From positions 366,001 through 430,000 of the forward strand of contig NZ_CP097885.1 of assembly GCF_023614525.1 (NCBI RefSeq): a stretch of DNA of 64,000 bases. The letters are read 5' to 3'. Origin of the DNA: Peptoniphilus genitalis. GTDB taxonomy: Bacteria > Bacillota > Clostridia > Tissierellales > Peptoniphilaceae. The position numbers were made by a program, and so were the translations under genes. The notes below the pieces were generated by a model. It made no database searches. It saw only the letters and a program-made list of their open reading frames with translations, and was not told the origin of the DNA. Below, piece by piece: positions 16,771 to 25,968 of this stretch. How positions within the stretch are numbered: position 1 is the first letter of the stretch; each line of letters begins with the position of its first letter.

Positions 16771-17626
16771 TATTATTCACCTCTAGCATCTTTTCTAAGG
16801 GATTCATGACCTTTTCAATTCTTGTTATTTCTGTTATTTTTGTAATATTCTTTATCTTGTCATTAATATTTCTTTCTGTGACTTCAACTGTAGTTGAATC
16901 AATTTTTTTAGCTATAGAATTATCAATTCCACTGCTATCTTTAACTTTTATTATAATCGAACTCTTTATATCTAGATTTCCATCATAAATTTTTCTTCCA
17001 TTTCTTATTACAACCAATCTATTACACAAGGCTTTAACTTCATCTAAATTATGATCCGAAAATACAACTGCCATTTGATTTTTTTCTACCATTTCTTTTA
17101 CATATTCTTTAACCATATTTCTTCCATTGACATCAAGACCTACAAAGGGTTCATCTAATAACATAATTGATCCTGAATTTAGTATTGCCTGTGCAAAACC
17201 TAATCTTTGTTTCATCCCAAAGGAAAATTCTTTTATTTTCTTGTTCTCAACATTTTTAAGACCAACTATTTTCAAAACATTTTTAATTTTTTCATTTACA
17301 ATCTTTTTATCACTTATTCCGTTCAAATATAAAATAGCCTTTAAATTTTCATAAGTATTAAGATAATCATAAAAACCAGGGTTGACAGAAATTCCGAATT
17401 CTTTTCTACATTTAGAGTCAATTCCTATTTTTTCACCATCATAAAAAATTTCTCCTGAATCTGCTAAAATTTTCCCAGAAACTGTGTCTAATAAAGTTGT
17501 TTTCCCAGCACCATTAATTCCTATTAGGCCTACAATTTCACCTTTATTCAAATTCATTGAAAAATCAAATAATCCTTTTCCATTGCCATAATCTTTTGTA
17601 ATGGATTCTAACTTCAACAGTTCCAT
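16754..17626 (-). CDS. ABC transporter ATPase (BcrA/NatA-like)
   Basis: 290 aa from ATG 17626, with GGAGG 7 nt upstream; a GTG at 17644 lies upstream of that site. Walker A GINGAGKTT, signature FSFGMKQRLGFAQA, Walker B IMLLDEP, and H-loop SDHNLDE in which Ser-Asp-His replaces Thr-His. The C-terminal 70 residues are a family-typical extension. It is the cytoplasmic motor for the ABC-2 permease downstream. The preceding two-component genes are on the same strand but separated by a terminator, so regulation by them is likely yet not proven. Confidence 0.85.
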   Translation of the reverse strand: MELLKLESITKDYGNGKGLFDFSMNLNKGEIVGLIGINGAGKTTLLDTVSGKILADSGEIFYDGEKIGIDSKCRKEFGISVNPGFYDYLNTYENLKAILYLNGISDKKIVNEKIKNVLKIVGLKNVENKKIKEFSFGMKQRLGFAQAILNSGSIMLLDEPFVGLDVNGRNMVKEYVKEMVEKNQMAVVFSDHNLDEVKALCNRLVVIRNGRKIYDGNLDIKSSIIIKVKDSSGIDNSIAKKIDSTTVEVTERNINDKIKNITKITEITRIEKVMNPLEKMLEVNNNVENH

Positions 17627-17753
17627 AATAATCCTCCTTATCACTTATTTACAGATATGATAACAAATAAGCATTACTCTCATGCTATTCTAATCTTTCT
17701 CTAATGTTAATAAACCTTTCAGCAATATTAAATATTTTAAAATTAAAAATCAA

Positions 17754-17786
17754 TAAAAAAAGATCTAGAAAAATAACCTAGATCCA
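17754..17786 (-). terminator. Terminator after the sensor kinase gene
   Basis: GGATCTAGG / CTAGATC stem with a T-rich loop, followed by seven T on the minus strand, within 40 bp of the kinase stop. Confidence 0.8.
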
Positions 17787-17792
17787 TATGTC

Positions 17793-19214
17793 TTAATTTA
17801 ATTTATTTAATTCTATTATAAAGCTTTTATTGTAAAGCTCTGTATTGTTTTGATTCAAAAATATTTGTCCATTATGTTTCTCTACAATTTTTTTCGCGAT
17901 AGATAAACCAAGCCCTCTATTTTTATTAGATGTATTTCTCGAAGTATCATTAGTAACAAATGGTTCAAAAATATTTTTTGCCAACTCTTCATTTATTTTA
18001 TTTCCGCTATCTCCAATAATTAGTTTAACTTTCTTGAAACAGTTTTCTATAGAAAAATACACTGTAATATGTTTTTCATTATGATCAATTATATTTTTCA
18101 TCAAATTTTTAAAAACTCTAGAGAATATGTTTTGATCAATTTTTACATATAATTTTTCATCCGGAATGTTAATTATTACATTCATATCATTTTGCTCAAA
18201 TATAGGTAAAAAATCTATTATTGCTTTCCTTGTAAATTCGCAGAAATCAATTTCCTCAAGATTTAAATTATATGAATAATCCTCGTACTCTATAATTTCT
18301 GATAATTCGTTTAACAAAGAGTCTATATTTGATGCATTTTTGTTAATGGATTCCAAATATTTTTTAGAACTTTCTATTGGAATTTTTCCATTAATTATTG
18401 CTTCTGAGAAACCTTTAATAACAGTAATTGGTGTCTTAAAATCATGCCTTATATCAATAAATAACTGAATCCTTTTTTTATCATTTTCAAGTCTCTCTTT
18501 TTGAAATTCTCTTAAAGATTTCACAGTCGAATTAAACTCATTTTGAATAAAAACAAATTCAGTAATATTATTGTATTCTTGTTTTCTTAAACTAAATGAA
18601 TAGTCTTCTTCCTTTAACTTCTTAAAACCCTTTTCTAATTCACTTAAAGGATTATATAATTTCTTATGCAATACTTTCGAAAATATCAACACAACTATAA
18701 AAGTTCCTAAAATAAATAAGATCACTTTTAGTGTCAAAAATAGAAGAAATAACCCTGAATCTTGCATGCCCGGAGTAACAAACACCCTATTAGTAATATA
18801 TTTTGTTGGTAAAATAACAACTCCATATTTATTTATTCCATTTTTTTCTATATTTTTCATAGATGCAAAATAAGTTCTTCCTTTGTATTTAAAGGTGCCT
18901 TTATTTAGATTTACAATATCATCAAAAGAATAATCTTTTGGAACATTATTATCTGATACATAGCTCAAAGATAAATCATTATTTAATATTAGTATCCAGC
19001 CATCAAGCTTTTTAATTTTATTCTTATTCTTACTTAGATCCTCATTAAAAATATAATCTGCAGAATACTTATAAGCAATATTTGAAAATATTTTATTCCC
19101 AACTACTTCCAAAATACTTGAAGTTAAGATGTTATATACATATACAATAAGAACAATGGATAGTATGCTTATGAACAAAAACTTGTTGAATGTAATTTGT
19201 TTATTTTTACTCAT
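17793..19214 (-). CDS. Membrane sensor histidine kinase (PhoR/VicK-like)
   Basis: 473 aa. A first transmembrane helix (about 12-32), an extracytoplasmic sensor of about 120 residues, a second helix (about 155-180), a HAMP-like linker, and a DHp domain with phospho-acceptor H257 in DIRHDFKTPI. The ATPase domain has the N box LMKNIIDHN, G1 IGDSGNKI and G2 NRGLGLSIAKK. It overlaps the response regulator gene by 8 bp. The signal is unknown; the adjacent ABC pair suggests cell-envelope stress. Confidence 0.85.
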   Translation of the reverse strand: MSKNKQITFNKFLFISILSIVLIVYVYNILTSSILEVVGNKIFSNIAYKYSADYIFNEDLSKNKNKIKKLDGWILILNNDLSLSYVSDNNVPKDYSFDDIVNLNKGTFKYKGRTYFASMKNIEKNGINKYGVVILPTKYITNRVFVTPGMQDSGLFLLFLTLKVILFILGTFIVVLIFSKVLHKKLYNPLSELEKGFKKLKEEDYSFSLRKQEYNNITEFVFIQNEFNSTVKSLREFQKERLENDKKRIQLFIDIRHDFKTPITVIKGFSEAIINGKIPIESSKKYLESINKNASNIDSLLNELSEIIEYEDYSYNLNLEEIDFCEFTRKAIIDFLPIFEQNDMNVIINIPDEKLYVKIDQNIFSRVFKNLMKNIIDHNEKHITVYFSIENCFKKVKLIIGDSGNKINEELAKNIFEPFVTNDTSRNTSNKNRGLGLSIAKKIVEKHNGQIFLNQNNTELYNKSFIIELNKLN

Positions 19215-19884
19215 TAAATTTATAGCCCAATCCCCTTATTGTTATAATATGTTTCTTTTCGCAATCTCGATCTCCAATTTTATCTCTCAATCTACTAATA
19301 TAAACTGAAACTATATTATTATCATAATATTCATTGTCATTCCAGATTCTTTCTAATAAAATATCAGTAGTAAATACCTTATTCATATTTTTCATCAAAA
19401 ATTCTAATAATTTATATTCTTGACCTGTAAGATCTATAATTTTTCCTGAACGAAATACTTCACAAGTTTCAATATTCAATTCTAAATTCCCTGCTTTTAT
19501 AATCTTATTATTATTTTTTGAATCAACTCTCCTCAACAATGCATTGACTCGTGCAAACAATTCCATAGGATTAAATGGCTTAACAACATAATCATCTGCA
19601 CCCTTATCTAATCCGAGTATGATTTCAAAGTCAAGATTTTTAGAAGATAATATTATAATTGGTATATCACTTGTTTCTCTAATTTTCTTTAATACTTGAT
19701 AACCATCTAATATTGGCAACATCAAATCTAAAATTATCAAATCAAATTTTTCTTCATCAAATAATTTCAAACCTTGTTTGCCATCTTTTGCATCGTAGAT
19801 TTTCATAGATTCAGGCTTATATAATTTTATTAAGTCAATAATATCTTCATTGTCTTCTATAATTAGCAATTTAATTTTACTCAT
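19207..19884 (-). CDS. OmpR-family response regulator
   Basis: 225 aa. Receiver domain with D11 and phospho-acceptor D53 in LIILDLMLP and the conserved lysine in VVKPF. Winged-helix DNA-binding domain from about 128, ending in IRGLGYKF. The start ATG 19884 has only a poor ribosome site (GAGGG about 20 nt upstream). It is the first gene of the pair with the kinase at 17793-19214; the ABC pair at 16018-17626 follows on the same strand and is the obvious candidate target. Confidence 0.85.
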   Translation of the reverse strand: MSKIKLLIIEDNEDIIDLIKLYKPESMKIYDAKDGKQGLKLFDEEKFDLIILDLMLPILDGYQVLKKIRETSDIPIIILSSKNLDFEIILGLDKGADDYVVKPFNPMELFARVNALLRRVDSKNNNKIIKAGNLELNIETCEVFRSGKIIDLTGQEYKLLEFLMKNMNKVFTTDILLERIWNDNEYYDNNIVSVYISRLRDKIGDRDCEKKHIITIRGLGYKFNE

Positions 19885-20020
19885 AAGCGCATCTAAAAAT
19901 TTCCCTCATTATTACTATTTAAAATAACTCAATTATTTAAACTAATTATAACATATATAAATTTTAATAACTTCACTCGTATTATCTTGATTAATAAATT
20001 TATTATAAAATTTGCACAAG

Positions 20021-20049
20021 AAAAAACTGCCGCTTTCACACGACAGTTT
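20021..20049 (-). terminator. Terminator of the rnf operon
   Basis: AACTGTCG / CGGCAGTT stem and a TTTTTT run on the minus strand, about 30 bp after the rnfB stop. Confidence 0.85.
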
Positions 20050-20080
20050 CGATTTGAATTTGAAATTTGAAATTTAAAGT

Positions 20081-20998
20081 TTAAGCATTAACTTTTTCTT
20101 TTTCTGCTTCTGCTTTTTTAGCTTGGGCTTCTGCAAGTTTTGCTTGTCTTTCTTTTTCTTTCTTTTCTTTTTCCTTTTGTTTCATTTTTTCCACTCTTTC
20201 AGGATATTCACAATAGATTGCTCCTGTTGGACATTTTGAAACACAAATTCCACAGTTGATACACTTGTCATAGTCAATTGATGCTAGGTTGTTTTCTACA
20301 TGGATTGCATCCTTAGGGCAGTTCTTTTCACAGATTCCACATCCTATACAACCGATGCTACAGTTATTTCTAACAACTTTTCCTGAATCAAGTGACTTAC
20401 ATTCTACAACTGTTTTTGATTTGTAAGGTCTTAGAGAAATAATTTTCTTAGGACAAATGTTGATACACTTCATACAAGCTACACATTTTTCCTTGTCAAC
20501 TACTGCTACTCCGTTAACCATATGGATGGCGTCGAATTCACATACGCTTACGCAAGTTCCTCCACCGCAGCAGCCAAAGTTACAAGCTTTTGCTCCTTGT
20601 TGGTAGTCTGCCATAAGTCTACAGTCAACTAGGTCATTGTAATCGTATTTATTTTTTGCCTTATTGCAGTCACCTTGACAGTGTACTACTGCAACATTTC
20701 TATCAACATTTCCTGCATTGACACCCATTATTGTGCTGACTTTTTCAGCTGTGTCTGCACCACCAATTACGCAACCATTTACTGGTGCTTTGCCAGAGGC
20801 AATGGCTTCTGCAAGTCCATCACAACCTGGGAAACCACAAGCTCCACAGTTTGCGCCTGGAAGGGCATCTCTAACTTCTGCTACCTTTGGATCAACTTCT
20901 ACATAAAAAACCTTTGATGCAATGGAGAGTATTACTCCAAAGAAGGCTCCCGCAATTCCTAAAAAGATCGCTGGGGTAAGTATTGTACTAAGTTCCAT
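20081..20998 (-). CDS. rnfB: Rnf complex subunit B, iron-sulfur protein
   Basis: 305 aa, last gene of the operon. An N-terminal membrane helix (about 5-27), then the [4Fe-4S] domain CGACGFPGC near residue 50. A Cys-rich middle with FGCCGGGTC follows, then three ferredoxin motifs: CVACMKCINICP, CIGCGICEKNCP and CINCGICVSKCP. The C-terminal 40 residues are a Lys/Glu/Ala-rich charged tail. RnfB is the entry point for electrons from reduced ferredoxin on the cytoplasmic side. It lies 9 bp after rnfA. The number of clusters is typical of the clostridial form. Confidence 0.95.
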   Translation of the reverse strand: MELSTILTPAIFLGIAGAFFGVILSIASKVFYVEVDPKVAEVRDALPGANCGACGFPGCDGLAEAIASGKAPVNGCVIGGADTAEKVSTIMGVNAGNVDRNVAVVHCQGDCNKAKNKYDYNDLVDCRLMADYQQGAKACNFGCCGGGTCVSVCEFDAIHMVNGVAVVDKEKCVACMKCINICPKKIISLRPYKSKTVVECKSLDSGKVVRNNCSIGCIGCGICEKNCPKDAIHVENNLASIDYDKCINCGICVSKCPTGAIYCEYPERVEKMKQKEKEKKEKERQAKLAEAQAKKAEAEKEKVNA

Positions 20999-21007
20999 AA
21001 TTACCTC

Positions 21008-21586
21008 CTATACCAATCCGCCGAAACCTGAGAATGCTATTGCCATAAGACCAGCACTCACAAGTGCAATAGGAACACCTTGAAGTGCCTTAGGTACATT
21101 TGCTAGCATAAGTTTTTCTCTTAGGGCTGCTATTAGTACTAAAGCAAGTGTGAAGCCTATAGAAGCTCCAAATCCACTAAAGATTGTTTCTATTAAGTTA
21201 TATCCGTTTTGCACGTTTAATACTGTTACACCAAGTACAACGCAGTTTGTAGTAATTAGTGGAAGGTAAACACCCATGGCTTGGTAAAGTGAAGGTGATG
21301 ACTTCTTAATAAACATTTCTACAAATTGTACTAGGGATGCAATTACAAGTATAAATGCAATTGTTTGTAAATACTCAAGTCCAAATTTGTCTAATACAAA
21401 AATTTGAATTAGCCATGTTATTGCAGATGCAAGTACAACTACAAAGGTAACGGCTATACCCATTCCAAGGGCAGTCTCTGTCTTGGAAGATACACCTAAG
21501 AAGGGACAAATTCCTAAGAACTGAGCAAAAACATAGTTATTTACAAGTATTGTTGAAATTAAAATAGTTAAAATACTTTCTAACAT
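21008..21586 (-). CDS. rnfA: Rnf complex membrane subunit A
   Basis: 192 aa with six membrane helices. It contains NNYVFAQFLGICPFLGVS near the N terminus, whose Cys is one ligand of the intramembrane iron-sulfur cluster shared with RnfE, and NCVVLG in the middle. RnfA and RnfE are inverted-topology homologues at the core of the ferredoxin:NAD+ oxidoreductase. The start shares one base with the rnfE stop, so translation is coupled. Confidence 0.95.
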   Translation of the reverse strand: MLESILTILISTILVNNYVFAQFLGICPFLGVSSKTETALGMGIAVTFVVVLASAITWLIQIFVLDKFGLEYLQTIAFILVIASLVQFVEMFIKKSSPSLYQAMGVYLPLITTNCVVLGVTVLNVQNGYNLIETIFSGFGASIGFTLALVLIAALREKLMLANVPKALQGVPIALVSAGLMAIAFSGFGGLV

Positions 21587-22182
21587 TAGTCTGCCCTCCT
21601 ATTTAATAATATTTTAAATCCTGCTATTAAGAATCCAAGAAGTATGAAGGCACCAGCTGGAGCTCCCATAAGACCAATTCCTGGATAGGCTTCTGGCAAG
21701 ATTTGTTTTTCAAATAATGTTCCGTAACCGAAGAATTCACGTACAAGACCCATTGCAAGAACTGCAATTGTGTAGCCTACTCCTGTTCCTATTCCGTCAA
21801 TTATTGATGGGATAAGTTTGTTCTTGTAGGCGAAACCTTCTGCTTCACCAAGTATACAGCAGTTAACTACGATTAGTGGTAAGAAGATACCAAGTGCTGC
21901 ATAAATTGATTGGGCATATGCTTGAAGGATCATTTGTACTAATGTTACGAAAGTTGCAATTACTACGATAAAGCAAGGAATTCTTATTTTATCGGGAATT
22001 ACATTTCTAAGGGCAGATACTACACCGTTACTCATTATAAGTACGAAGGTAACTGCTATACCCATTGCTAGTGAGTTTGTTAAACTGTTTGTAATAGCCA
22101 GTGTTGAACAAAGTCCTATAAGTTGTATGAATACAGGATTGTTTTTGAAAGCACCGTCTAAAAATACTTTAGATAATTTCAT
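21586..22182 (-). CDS. rnfE: Rnf complex membrane subunit E
   Basis: 198 aa with six membrane helices. NPVFIQLIGLCSTLAITNS near the N terminus and VNCCILGEAEGFA in the middle hold the cluster-ligand cysteines, mirroring RnfA. Part of the membrane core that couples electron flow from ferredoxin to NAD+ to ion export. It lies 11 bp after rnfG. Confidence 0.95.
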   Translation of the reverse strand: MKLSKVFLDGAFKNNPVFIQLIGLCSTLAITNSLTNSLAMGIAVTFVLIMSNGVVSALRNVIPDKIRIPCFIVVIATFVTLVQMILQAYAQSIYAALGIFLPLIVVNCCILGEAEGFAYKNKLIPSIIDGIGTGVGYTIAVLAMGLVREFFGYGTLFEKQILPEAYPGIGLMGAPAGAFILLGFLIAGFKILLNRRAD

Positions 22183-22193
22183 TTTAAACCTCC

Positions 22194-22778
22194 TTATTCA
22201 TTCTTTAGAACTTCGTCATAAACTTTAATGGCATCGTTGGAACCTGCAAGTGCTCCCTTAGAAGAAATTGTTGCTGATGTTAGCCACATAACTTCATCTT
22301 CGGCCTTTGGATCCTTAGAAAGTTTTAAAGGACCTGCTGCAGATTTCCCTTCGTATGATGGATAGTATTCGTCAGTTGTGATTCTAGAACCAAATCCACT
22401 TGTTTCACCATTGGATATATTTCTAAATCCAGCGATTTTATCGCCATCAAGTAGGAACCCAAGAGCGTTAACCATAGCTCCACCATAACCATTTGATTTT
22501 ACGTTTACACCATATCCAACAACATCTTGTCCCTTTTTGGCAACAAAGATTTTTTCTATGTTTGGATATTTTTCTTTTATTGCATCTAATTTAGCTTGAT
22601 CGTATTCTTCAAAACTATCTGCAGCATCACCAAAAATAACCTCATAGGATGCAAGTGTATTTTTAAGTTCAGTTTCTGCAATTACTGGAGCCGTAAAACT
22701 ATTTACAGCTGCAAGAAGACCTGCTGATAGGGCACAGAATACTAAAAGTATTATTCCAAATTTTACTGGTTCTTTCAT
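22194..22778 (-). CDS. rnfG: Rnf complex flavoprotein subunit G
   Basis: 194 aa. One N-terminal membrane anchor (about 7-29) and an extracytoplasmic FMN_bind domain. T170 in LTSATISSKG is the expected phosphoester-linked FMN site, and SGFGSRITTDEYYPSYEG is the conserved stretch before it. A flavin transferase (ApbE) is needed for flavinylation; none is in the window. The gene abuts rnfD with no gap. Confidence 0.95.
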   Translation of the reverse strand: MKEPVKFGIILLVFCALSAGLLAAVNSFTAPVIAETELKNTLASYEVIFGDAADSFEEYDQAKLDAIKEKYPNIEKIFVAKKGQDVVGYGVNVKSNGYGGAMVNALGFLLDGDKIAGFRNISNGETSGFGSRITTDEYYPSYEGKSAAGPLKLSKDPKAEDEVMWLTSATISSKGALAGSNDAIKVYDEVLKNE

Positions 22779-23783
22779 TTACTTCGCCTCCCCATATGCA
22801 CTTGATACTGTAAGTTTGTCAATTAATGGTGTTGCGAGGTTCATAAGACATATTGCGTATGAAACACCTTCTGGAAGAGATGCCTTAACCCTAATAACTG
22901 CAGTTAAGATACCACATCCAAGGGCAAAAATAATTCTTCCCTTTTTGTTTATTGGGTTTGTAGTGTAGTCAGTTGCCATAAAGATAGCACCAAGTAACAA
23001 ACCACCTGCAAGTAGTTCATAAGGTATTAGTTCCATTGGGATTCCAAGAACAAATAGGCACACTGCAGTAGTTGCTACATAGATAACTGGAATTTCCCAA
23101 GTAATTACCTTTCTTGCTACTAGGTAAACAAAACCAATTAGAAGTGCAATTGCAGAAGTTTCTCCTATTACACCACCAATATTTCCCATAAACATATCTC
23201 CCAATGATGGAAGATTAGTAAAATCGCCAGAAGCTATTATTTGAAGAGGTGTTGCAAAAGATATTCCATCCACTGCTGCAGATGATGTTGTAATACCTTG
23301 CTTCAATATTTCTGGTGAAATATAATCTGTAATTTGTTTTGGCCAAGATGTCATAAGTACAAGTCTTGCTGCAAGGGCTGGGTTCATAAAGTTAAATCCA
23401 ATACCACCAAAACATTCTTTAACTACTAATATTGCAAAAACTGATCCGAAAGCTGCCATCCATAATGGGAAAGACTCAGGCATGTTAAGTGCAATCAATA
23501 TCCCTGTAACAACAGCAGATAAATCAGCGATTTGTACAGTTTTCTTTAGGCATTTTTGTGTAATAAGTTCAGTAAATACACAAGCACCGATACATACTGC
23601 TAAAAGAGCTATAGCTCTTGTTCCAAAGAAATAAACAGAAGCAATCATTGCAGGAACAAGTGCAATAATAACATCAAGCATAATCTTTCTAACAGTGTCG
23701 TTTGACCTAATATGAGGTGCTAGTGAAACAAAACGTGCCTCATTTACTGTCATCGGATCTTTATTAATTTTATTATTTTCCAA
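22779..23783 (-). CDS. rnfD: Rnf complex membrane flavoprotein subunit D
   Basis: 334 aa with nine or more membrane helices. VDGISFATPLQ holds the likely FMN-carrying T178. GGIGFNFMNPALAARL and FMATDYTTNPINKKGR are conserved blocks of the RnfD/NqrB family. It is an ion-translocating subunit; whether Na+ or H+ is pumped cannot be read with certainty. It lies 11 bp after rnfC. Confidence 0.95.
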   Translation of the reverse strand: MENNKINKDPMTVNEARFVSLAPHIRSNDTVRKIMLDVIIALVPAMIASVYFFGTRAIALLAVCIGACVFTELITQKCLKKTVQIADLSAVVTGILIALNMPESFPLWMAAFGSVFAILVVKECFGGIGFNFMNPALAARLVLMTSWPKQITDYISPEILKQGITTSSAAVDGISFATPLQIIASGDFTNLPSLGDMFMGNIGGVIGETSAIALLIGFVYLVARKVITWEIPVIYVATTAVCLFVLGIPMELIPYELLAGGLLLGAIFMATDYTTNPINKKGRIIFALGCGILTAVIRVKASLPEGVSYAICLMNLATPLIDKLTVSSAYGEAK

Positions 23784-23794
23784 ATTGATCCCTC

Positions 23795-25129
23795 CTATCT
23801 CTTTTGATTAGCTCTGATTTCTCGTTTAGCTAATTTAATAGATGCTGTAAGATGTCTCTTAGCTGGACATACAAAGGAACATATACCACATTCCATACAT
23901 TGGTCAGCATGAAGAGTCATGCATAAGTCCACATCGCCCTTTAAAATCGCATGATTAATATCAGTTGGATTTATATGAGCTGGGCAGTGATCAACACATC
24001 TTGAACATCTAATACATGGAGACTCAATTCTTTCTGTGACTTCTTCTTCAGTGAAAACTAAAATACCAGAAGTAGTTTTAGTAACTGGAGAGTCAAGATT
24101 AAATACGGACTTACCAGTCATAGGACCGCCACAGATGATTTCCTTGAAGTTGTCTTTTACTCCACCACAGAAATCTAGGATATCTCCCACAGGAGTACCT
24201 ATTTTAACGAGAATATTCTTAGGTTCCTTAATACCAGAACCAGAAACAGTTATAACTCTTTCATAGGAAGGCTTTCCTTCGATCATAGCTTCGTAGAAGG
24301 CTAGAGTAGTACCAACATTTGTTAGGAAAACTCCAACATCATTTGTTACACCATTTTGTGGAACAATTCTTCCAACAACTGCTTCAGAAAGTCTCTTTGA
24401 ATCACCTTGTGGATACTTAGTTTGGCATCCAACAACCTTTAGGTGCTTCCAGTTAGGATTTTCCCCAATAACTTCTTCCATCTTAGCAATTGCATCGGGT
24501 TTGTTTTCTTCAATTGCCATATAGGAAGCTTCTTTGTTGTAATAATATGAGAAAATGTCTAGACCTTCTAATATTTCTTCAGTTTTTTCTAGCATAATTC
24601 TATGGTCACATGTAAGGAAAGGCTCACATTCTGCACCATTGATTATACATTCATCAAGAACTGGATCTTCACTCTTTAGCTTAGCGTGAAGTGGGAAACC
24701 AGCTCCCCCCATTCCTACGATTCCCTTTTCTTTAATAAAAGGAATTAGATCGTCAATTGGATGATCCTTGTAATCCTTAAAAGACTTTAGATCATCAGTC
24801 ATTTCATCCTTGCCATCGTTTTCTATAACGACGCAATCACAATACCTTCCATCAGCTGTATACATTTTTTTAATCTCTTTAACTGTACCTGATACAGAAG
24901 AGTGTATAGCTGCTGAAATAAAAGCATCAGAATTCCCAACAATTTGGCCAACTTTAACAGAATCGCCCTTAGACACAACAGGTGAGCATGGCGCTCCAAT
25001 GTGTTGTGACATAGGTATGTAGGCAATCTTTGGACTTGGCATCCTCTCAATTGCGATTTTTTCTGTCAAAGTTTTGTGTTCGTCCATGTGAACTCCACCT
25101 ACGGAAAAAGTGAGATTTCTTGAACTCAT
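23795..25129 (-). CDS. rnfC: Rnf complex subunit C, NADH-binding iron-sulfur protein
   Basis: 444 aa, first gene of rnfCDGEAB. An N-terminal barrel-sandwich domain, a Rossmann-like FMN/NADH region with GMGGAGFPLHAKL, then two [4Fe-4S] motifs CIRCSRCVDHCP and CMECGICSFVCP near the C terminus. It is the NAD+-reducing end of the complex on the cytoplasmic side. The six-gene order is that of clostridia. The complex conserves energy from ferredoxin:NAD+ electron transfer in an amino-acid-fermenting anaerobe. Confidence 0.95.
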   Translation of the reverse strand: MSSRNLTFSVGGVHMDEHKTLTEKIAIERMPSPKIAYIPMSQHIGAPCSPVVSKGDSVKVGQIVGNSDAFISAAIHSSVSGTVKEIKKMYTADGRYCDCVVIENDGKDEMTDDLKSFKDYKDHPIDDLIPFIKEKGIVGMGGAGFPLHAKLKSEDPVLDECIINGAECEPFLTCDHRIMLEKTEEILEGLDIFSYYYNKEASYMAIEENKPDAIAKMEEVIGENPNWKHLKVVGCQTKYPQGDSKRLSEAVVGRIVPQNGVTNDVGVFLTNVGTTLAFYEAMIEGKPSYERVITVSGSGIKEPKNILVKIGTPVGDILDFCGGVKDNFKEIICGGPMTGKSVFNLDSPVTKTTSGILVFTEEEVTERIESPCIRCSRCVDHCPAHINPTDINHAILKGDVDLCMTLHADQCMECGICSFVCPAKRHLTASIKLAKREIRANQKR

Positions 25130-25279
25130 AAAACTTCACCCCTTATTTGGCATATGCCTATATTTTTACCATTTGTTATAATTATAACACTAAATTTTAT
25201 TAAAGTACATTATTCTACTGAAAAAATTCAATTTGGGAAATCTTTATCATTCTTTAAAAATAGTCATTCTTGACAGGTT

Positions 25280-25304
25280 GATTTTGATACCAGCTATCAA
25301 AATC
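25280..25304. repeat. Perfect 10-bp inverted repeat upstream of rnfC
   Basis: GATTTTGATA-ccagc-TATCAAAATC is a perfect 10-bp stem with a 5-bp loop, about 150 bp before the rnfC start in the 390-bp gap 25130-25519. No T run follows on either strand, so it is not a terminator. An operator or an RNA hairpin in a long leader is possible. The rest of the gap holds AT-rich sequence and the phaJ terminator. Confidence 0.5.
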
Positions 25305-25476
25305 ACCTTCATTAAAAACTTTATTTTTCTTTAATAGTTGGCTTCTTTGTATATAAAATTAGGCTGATAAATTTAAATACGAGCAATATTATCAGAAGAT
25401 TTTTTCTTTTTAGTCTTTAACAAATAGTCCATAATTCTATAAAATCAAATATCCTAATTTAAATTTTACTCAAATA

Positions 25477-25507
25477 TAAAAAACGACGCTATGTAATATA
25501 GCGCCGT
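25477..25507 (-). terminator. Terminator of the pha operon
   Basis: GGCGCTAT / ATAGCGTC stem with a short loop and TTTTTT on the minus strand, 13 bp after the phaJ stop. Confidence 0.85.
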
Positions 25508-25519
25508 CCTCTTATATTG

Positions 25520-25948
25520 TTATTCCAGTGGAGCTAAAACTAAAGCCCTACCCTCTATTACTGTTTGTCCATGTTGATTCACGCAAACTGTGTCCATAAT
25601 TACCCTGTTTGTGTCAGGAAAGATTTCTTCCACCGTGCAAGTTGCTGTAATAGTATCCCCAAAATGAACTGGATGTGTAAATTTAAGATCTTGATTTAAA
25701 TAGATAGTTCCTGGTCCAGGAAGTTGGGTTCCTAATACTGAAGAAATAAATCCTGCACTAATCATACCGTGAGCAATACGTTTTTTAAATCTTGTTTTTT
25801 TAGCAAACTCTTCATTGATGTGGGCAGGGTTAAAGTCACCAGATACTCCAATGTAGTTATAAACATCTGCCTCTGAAACAGTTTTTGTAAAGCAAGCGCT
25901 TTGTCCTACCTTCAATTCATTAATAGTTTTTCCCTTTGTGTTATCCAT
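25520..25948 (-). CDS. phaJ: MaoC-like (R)-specific enoyl-CoA hydratase
   Basis: 142 aa, a single hot-dog domain. The catalytic hydratase-2 motif is GDFNPAHINEEFAKKTRFKK (Asp and His pair) followed by RIAHGMISAGF. PhaJ hydrates trans-enoyl-CoA to (R)-3-hydroxyacyl-CoA, the direct substrate of PHA synthase. Third and last gene of phaE-phaC-phaJ, 20 bp after phaC and before a strong terminator. It could also act in a fermentation pathway, but the synthase neighbours make polymer precursor supply the best reading. Confidence 0.88.
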   Translation of the reverse strand: MDNTKGKTINELKVGQSACFTKTVSEADVYNYIGVSGDFNPAHINEEFAKKTRFKKRIAHGMISAGFISSVLGTQLPGPGTIYLNQDLKFTHPVHFGDTITATCTVEEIFPDTNRVIMDTVCVNQHGQTVIEGRALVLAPLE

Positions 25949-25968
25949 ATGTCACTATCCCTTCTATT

